Origin: Lujinxingia vulgaris
GTDB lineage: Bacteria; Myxococcota_A; Bradymonadia; Bradymonadales; Bradymonadaceae
Length of the DNA: 37,173 bases
Direction: 5' to 3'
NCBI RefSeq assembly: GCF_007997005.1
Contig: NZ_VOSL01000017.1
Span: forward strand, 1-37,173
Below are positions 33,341-37,173 of this stretch, piece by piece. The notes under the pieces are model-generated. The model searched no databases and was not told where the DNA came from. It saw nothing but the letters and a program-made list of their open reading frames with translations. Position numbers and translations under genes: made by a program. Position 1 is the first letter of the stretch. Each line of letters starts with the position of its first letter.

Positions 33341-33427
33341 CCTGAGATCCAGGATTCAAGCGCTCATCAGGCCTCTTGCCTCCCAACCGGCCCCTCCCGC
33401 CAGCACATCACTTCCCCCCATCACACC

Positions 33428-33456
33428 TTGCCCCGCAGCCCCCCCAACCTTATGCT
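33428..33456 (+). promoter_or_regulatory. Candidate promoter of the chemosensory operon
   Basis: TTGCCC (33428-33433) and TATGCT (33451-33456) are exactly 17 bp apart, 51 bp before the first CheW-like start codon. It is the only good hexamer pair between array G and the operon. Confidence 0.45.
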
Positions 33457-33506
33457 ACGAGCGGATCTTCGAATCCCCACCGCCCACGCATTCTCCCCGG
33501 CCTTCT

Positions 33507-34067
33507 ATGGCAAGCGACGACGTGAAAAACCCATCCGACTTCTCCGACCTGGTCGACCAGGCTGAGAGCCTCGACCCCTTTGCCTGGGATGACCTTCAGG
33601 ACCAGGTGGTCGATGAAGTCGTCACCGTGCCGGTGGTCTGCTTTCGCTGCGGCGAAGACGACTTCGCCATCGACGGGCAGTCCGTCCGCGAGATCGTCGG
33701 CCAGCTGGAGACCACGCCTCTTCCCGGCGCCCCCGGCCACATCCGTGGCATCGCCGTGTTGCGTCGTCAGGTCATCGGGGTGCTCGACTTAAGCACCTTT
33801 CTCGACGCGCAGAGCGCAGACCCGGCGCTCGCCACAAACACCCGCCGCACTTTGATTGTCGACACCCCGCACTACACCGTGGGCCTGGACGTCGACGAGG
33901 TCACCGGGCTCGATGAGTGGCCCGAGCACCTTTTGCGCGAAGACGCCCTGCCCACGACCATCAAAGGCAGCACGCGCCGCTACGCCATCGGGGCGCACCC
34001 CCTGGGGGAGGAGCTCTGTGTGCTCCTCGATATTGAGCGCCTCCTCGACGACGCCGCGGTCCGATGA
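33507..34067 (+). CDS. cheW: CheW-like chemosensory adaptor
   Basis: 186 residues from the ATG giving MASDDVKNPSD; the open frame extending upstream into array G is rejected. An acidic N-terminal 40 residues precede a complete CheW domain. It has the strand VPVVCFRCGEDDFAIDGQSVREIV, then PGAPGHIRGIAVLRRQVIGVLDL, the family signature near its centre, and a closing LCVLLDIERLL strand. CheW proteins couple MCP receptors to the CheA kinase. Here it starts a cluster of CheW, CheW-like, MCP and CheA genes, and its stop overlaps the next start (ATGA). The acidic N-terminal extension is unusual for CheW, and could make it a specialised adaptor. Confidence 0.9.
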   Translation: MASDDVKNPSDFSDLVDQAESLDPFAWDDLQDQVVDEVVTVPVVCFRCGEDDFAIDGQSVREIVGQLETTPLPGAPGHIRGIAVLRRQVIGVLDLSTFLDAQSADPALATNTRRTLIVDTPHYTVGLDVDEVTGLDEWPEHLLREDALPTTIKGSTRRYAIGAHPLGEELCVLLDIERLLDDAAVR

Positions 34068-34450
34068 GCACTGCCTCCCTCGACGCCCTCTTCTTCCGCT
34101 GCGGCACCGCCACGCTCTGCGTGGAGCTGAAGTTCGTCAGCAGCGTGCTCGCCCCGGAGAATGTTGCCATGACCGTGCTCGACCCACGCCCTCACCTGGG
34201 CATGACTCCCACCGAGCACGGGATGGTCGGGCTGCTCGATCTTCCCGGACCTCCGGTGGCGCTTTACCTGGGCACCGTACTGGGAACCTTCCCCCTGGCC
34301 CCGCGCGACCTGCTTCCCCTGCCGGGCTGGTTGCGCGGAGCGCTCCCCTCCATCCTGCGACCGGCCGTCACGCTGCTCGACGATAAGGTTGTGTGGCTCC
34401 TTGATCTCGATACACTCAGCAACGCCCCGGCCGCTGCCATCACCGGTTGA
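34064..34450 (+). CDS. Short, divergent CheW-like protein
   Basis: 128 residues; the ATG overlaps the preceding stop codon (ATGA), indicating translational coupling. The visible pattern follows a CheW fold: LFFRCGTATLCVELKFVSSV at the N-terminus, MTPTEHGMVGLLDLPGPPVALYLG in the middle, and a closing VVWLLDLDTL strand. It is shorter than the about 150-residue norm and lacks the canonical RG..PV-DL signature, so contacts with CheA or the receptor may be altered. Its place between a full CheW and the MCP supports a role in the same array. The call is from fold pattern and context, and is less certain than its neighbour. Confidence 0.7.
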   Translation: MSTASLDALFFRCGTATLCVELKFVSSVLAPENVAMTVLDPRPHLGMTPTEHGMVGLLDLPGPPVALYLGTVLGTFPLAPRDLLPLPGWLRGALPSILRPAVTLLDDKVVWLLDLDTLSNAPAAAITG

Positions 34451-34495
34451 AGGGCGCTTTGAGCTGCGCGCAGCTCTCACCTACGAAGGTCTGCC

Positions 34496-36526
34496 ATGTT
34501 GCTGTGGAAAAAAGTCGGCATCTACATCGCCACCCTGACGCTGATCGGCGTGGGCGTGCTGGCGTTTCACGGCCATATCTTCACCGCCGCGCTGCTGCTT
34601 CTGGCCGGCGTGGCCACCGTCGGCTTTACCCGCCAGTCGCTCGCGCCTCTGGGTGACATCACCGCGGTGGTAGAGTCGATCGCCGAGGGCAACCTGCGCT
34701 CAGCCCACCTGCGCGCCGATCCACACAGCGAGGTCGGACGACTCGCCGGCGCCACCAACCGCATGCTCGATGAGCTCAACGCCATCAGCCGCCACGCCGA
34801 CGAGCTGGCCGCCGGCCGCATCGGCGTCATCGAACACGAGGCGATGCTGCTGCGCTCGGGCAAACTCTCCGACGTCGATCTTCCGCTGCCCCGCGGCGCC
34901 GGCAAACTCGGCCGAAGTTTTCACAGCCTCACCAACCAGATGCGCCGTCTCACCGTGCAGGCTCGCGTCATCTCCCGCGACCAGCTCACCTCCCCGCTCC
35001 TCGATGAACGCGTCCCGGGAGAGCTCGGCGAGGCTTTCGGGGCAATGGTCAAAAACCTGCGCCAGCTCTCCGAGCGCGCCCGTCAGATCGCCGAGGGCGA
35101 CCTCAGCACCACCACCGCCGAGAGCGAAGGTGATTTGAGCTCGGCCTTTAACCAGATGGTGCTCAGCCTCAATGAGCTCGTACGCGAGATCGTCTCCACC
35201 GCGCTCAATGTTTCCACCGCCGCCGAAGAGATCCTCGTGGTGCTGCGCGACCAGGAGCTGGCCGCCTCCCACCAGGCCAGCAGTGTCGAGGAGACCCAGC
35301 GCACCATGGAGACCCTCCTCTCCTCGGCCCGAAAGATCGCCGAGAGCGCCCAGACCGTCTTCAAATCGGCTGAAAAGACACAGGCCAACAACCGAACCGT
35401 CGGTGAGCGCATCGGCGAGCTGAAGTCGCACACGGTGCGCATCACCGAGATCCTGGAGGTTATTAAGGCCATCGCCGATCGCTCCGACCTGCTGGCCCTC
35501 AACGCCAGCCTGGAGGGCATGCGCGCCGGTGAGGCGGGTAAGGGATTTGCGCTGGTGGCCGCCGAGATGCGCCGCCTGGCCGAGAACATCAAAGAGTCCG
35601 TCAGCGACATCAAACTTCTGGTCAGCGACATCCGCGAGTCCTCCCTGGCCAGCGTCATGGCCACTGAAGAGGGCTCGCGCCTCTCGGAGCGCACCACCGA
35701 GACCTCGCTGAAGATCTCGTTGATCACCCAGCAGCAGCAGTCAGGTACCGAGCAGGTCACCCAGTCGATGGACGAGCTCTCCCACCTGATCAACCAGGGC
35801 GTCGCCGGCACCCGCCAGGTCACCACCGCCGCTCAGGAGCTTCATAACGCCTCGGAGAGTCTACGCCACATCGTGGAGAAGTTCCGGGTCATGGAGAGCG
35901 ACGCCGCGTCCTCCTCCCCACGCCCCACCCGCACGCCAGCCCGCACCATCCCCGGCCGCGCGACCAGCCCGCTGCCCTCGGTTGAAGCCGGCGCAGAAAC
36001 GCCTCAAAGCGCTCCGGCCGACCTCTCCCGCGAGTTTCCCTCCGACCGCTCCACAGAGCTTGCACCCAAAGCTCCGGCCGACCTCTCCCGCGAGCTCCCC
36101 CTCGACCGCTCCTCAGAGCGCGAAACCACCCGCTCGCGCCCGGTCCGCCAGGCCTCCCGAAACCAGATTGAGACCCCGGTGGGCTTTAACGGCAACCTCT
36201 CCGACGTCCCCACCGACCGCCAGCACCGCCGCGCCGTCGAGCTCGCCGCAAAGAGCGCCCAGGAGACGCCCACCATCGAGTTCAGCGCCGCCATCGCCGA
36301 AGACGACGCCTTCTTCCAGGACCTGCTCGACGCCCGCGAAGAAGCCGCCGCAAAGGCCGACTCCGACGCCGAAGAGCGCGACAGCGCCGCCGACCGCTCC
36401 CGGGAATTCGACGCCATCGCCCGCCAGCTCGCCGCTGACGACAGCGAGAGCGACGCCGAGAGCGACGACGCCCACGAACACACCACCTCGCCGGTGCTCG
36501 GCGATGAGGAGTCGGAGCCCTCATGA
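34496..36526 (+). CDS. Methyl-accepting chemotaxis protein without a periplasmic sensor
   Basis: 676 residues; AAGG lies six bases before the ATG. Two transmembrane helices (about 8-24 and 28-45) are separated by only a few residues, so no periplasmic ligand domain exists. HAMP-like helical segments follow (about 46-110 and 145-240). The signalling hairpin has its tip at about 326-355 (IADRSDLLALNASLEGMRAGEAGKGFALV), the CheA/CheW contact region. The last 200 residues are low-complexity and acidic, with a motif APADLSRE-P--DRS-E occurring twice (507-519 and 527-539). Frizzy-type receptors of myxobacteria are similarly unconventional. Its stop overlaps the cheA start (ATGA). It probably senses a cytoplasmic or membrane signal. 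Confidence 0.9.
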   Translation: MLLWKKVGIYIATLTLIGVGVLAFHGHIFTAALLLLAGVATVGFTRQSLAPLGDITAVVESIAEGNLRSAHLRADPHSEVGRLAGATNRMLDELNAISRHADELAAGRIGVIEHEAMLLRSGKLSDVDLPLPRGAGKLGRSFHSLTNQMRRLTVQARVISRDQLTSPLLDERVPGELGEAFGAMVKNLRQLSERARQIAEGDLSTTTAESEGDLSSAFNQMVLSLNELVREIVSTALNVSTAAEEILVVLRDQELAASHQASSVEETQRTMETLLSSARKIAESAQTVFKSAEKTQANNRTVGERIGELKSHTVRITEILEVIKAIADRSDLLALNASLEGMRAGEAGKGFALVAAEMRRLAENIKESVSDIKLLVSDIRESSLASVMATEEGSRLSERTTETSLKISLITQQQQSGTEQVTQSMDELSHLINQGVAGTRQVTTAAQELHNASESLRHIVEKFRVMESDAASSSPRPTRTPARTIPGRATSPLPSVEAGAETPQSAPADLSREFPSDRSTELAPKAPADLSRELPLDRSSERETTRSRPVRQASRNQIETPVGFNGNLSDVPTDRQHRRAVELAAKSAQETPTIEFSAAIAEDDAFFQDLLDAREEAAAKADSDAEERDSAADRSREFDAIARQLAADDSESDAESDDAHEHTTSPVLGDEESEPS

Positions 36527-37173
36527 GCTTTGGCGCCTTGATCGAAAAATTCCGTGCGGTGGCGCTTGAGCGCCTCGAACGCATGAACGCCCTGCTCGTC
36601 AACCTGGAGCGCTCCCCCGACGACCCGGAGGCGGTCGAGGAGATCCTGCGCGAGATCCACACGCTCAAAGGCGAAGCCAAGATGATGGGCTTTGCCGACG
36701 TCAACCTCGTCGCCCACCAGACCGAGCACCTGCTGCTCGATGAGCCCACCGGCGCCCATATCACCCAACCCGAGCGTGTCGAGCTGATCTTTGAAGGCCT
36801 CGATCTGATGCGCGCGCTCATGACCAAATCCGCCGGAAACGCCACCCAGAGCCTCGACCTCTCCGGCTTTGTCGATCGCGTCAATCACCTGCGCGACGGC
36901 GCTCCCGCAAAGATCAACCCCCACGATCCGGCCGCACAACAGCCCGCCTCGCCTCCCGAAAAAGGCAACGAGACGCCGACCCAGGGTCACGTATCGGCGG
37001 CCGAAAACGCCCCCACAGCCGACGCGCAACCCCTTGATTCCAAAGAGGAATCCTCCCACAGCAACACCCCGATCGCCGCCAGCGACTCGGCCTCAGCCGC
37101 GGCGGTCGCCACGCCTGCTGCGCCCTCCGCGCCGCCTGTGGCGTCGTCGCCCCAGCCCACCCGCGCGCGCATC
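36523..37173 (+). CDS. cheA: CheA-type histidine kinase, N-terminal part (runs off window)
   Basis: 217 residues are visible and the frame is open to the last base. The N-terminal Hpt domain shows the phospho-acceptor motif EIHTLKGEAKMMGF with His46, followed by the helix containing VAHQTEHLLLDEP. A long Pro/Ala/Ser-rich linker (about 130-217) follows. The dimerisation, kinase and CheW-like regulatory domains should lie downstream of the window. The start overlaps the MCP stop (ATGA). In chemosensory arrays CheA phosphorylates CheY- or CheB-type regulators in response to receptor state. The output of this pathway cannot be seen here. Confidence 0.85.
   Translation, partial: MSFGALIEKFRAVALERLERMNALLVNLERSPDDPEAVEEILREIHTLKGEAKMMGFADVNLVAHQTEHLLLDEPTGAHITQPERVELIFEGLDLMRALMTKSAGNATQSLDLSGFVDRVNHLRDGAPAKINPHDPAAQQPASPPEKGNETPTQGHVSAAENAPTADAQPLDSKEESSHSNTPIAASDSASAAAVATPAAPSAPPVASSPQPTRARI

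Overview
The window is GC-rich, densely coded chromosomal DNA from a Gram-negative bacterium. Lipoproteins with clear lipoboxes, a TolC-type exporter, a FadL-type porin, acidic lamin-tail lipoproteins, carboxypeptidase-regulatory-like/PDZ proteins and a CheW/CheW/MCP/CheA cluster together suggest the Myxococcota/Bradymonadota (former Deltaproteobacteria) assemblage. That placement is inference; there is no rRNA here to confirm it.

Layout. 1-1488 (-): C-terminally truncated tandem-FHA membrane protein. 1698-7512 (-): a three-gene RND efflux operon (outer-membrane channel, lipoprotein adaptor, inner-membrane pump), divergent from a FadL/OmpP1-like porin (7694-9094, +). 9131-9590: a large tandem array of a 12-bp palindromic element. 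9654-10313 (-): deoxynucleoside kinase. 10530-13889 (-): a 1119-residue lipoprotein of unknown function. 14278-17096 (+): a lipoprotein, an Smr-domain protein and ClpP, closed by a strong terminator. 17227-20210 (-): a MogA-type molybdopterin adenylyltransferase overlapping an MrfA-type DNA-repair helicase. 20338-20772 (-): a small protein with Cys at every third residue. 21021-21245 (+): a probable small RNA with three C-run hairpin loops, then a hexanucleotide microsatellite. 21504-23645 (-): a lamin-tail-domain lipoprotein. 24077-26434 (-): a ParC/GyrA-type topoisomerase subunit. 27134-28111 (-): a REP-associated (Y1, HUH) transposase. 28985-32996 (+): a membrane-anchored Ig-like/PDZ protein and a HELLH-motif protein. 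33507-37173 (+): two CheW-like proteins, an MCP and the start of CheA.

Two things stand out. First, the 12-mer GACCCACGGTCA, core of the dyad TGACC-N3-GGTCA, occurs about 45 times (some degenerate) in seven intergenic clusters, commonly at 22-23 bp spacing. The core is conserved between clusters while the linkers are cluster-specific, and clusters lie on both sides of the REP-type transposase. This looks like a dispersed palindromic repeat system, either protein-binding arrays or REP-like elements. Second, the 21.0-21.25 kb region has a near-consensus promoter, three hairpins each exposing 7-8 cytosines, and a strong intrinsic terminator. That is the architecture of a C-rich-loop regulatory RNA, similar in design to the actinobacterial 6C RNA family.

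Most other genes are housekeeping or envelope functions. Long ORFs on the strand opposite real genes are frequent because of the high GC content and were disregarded.
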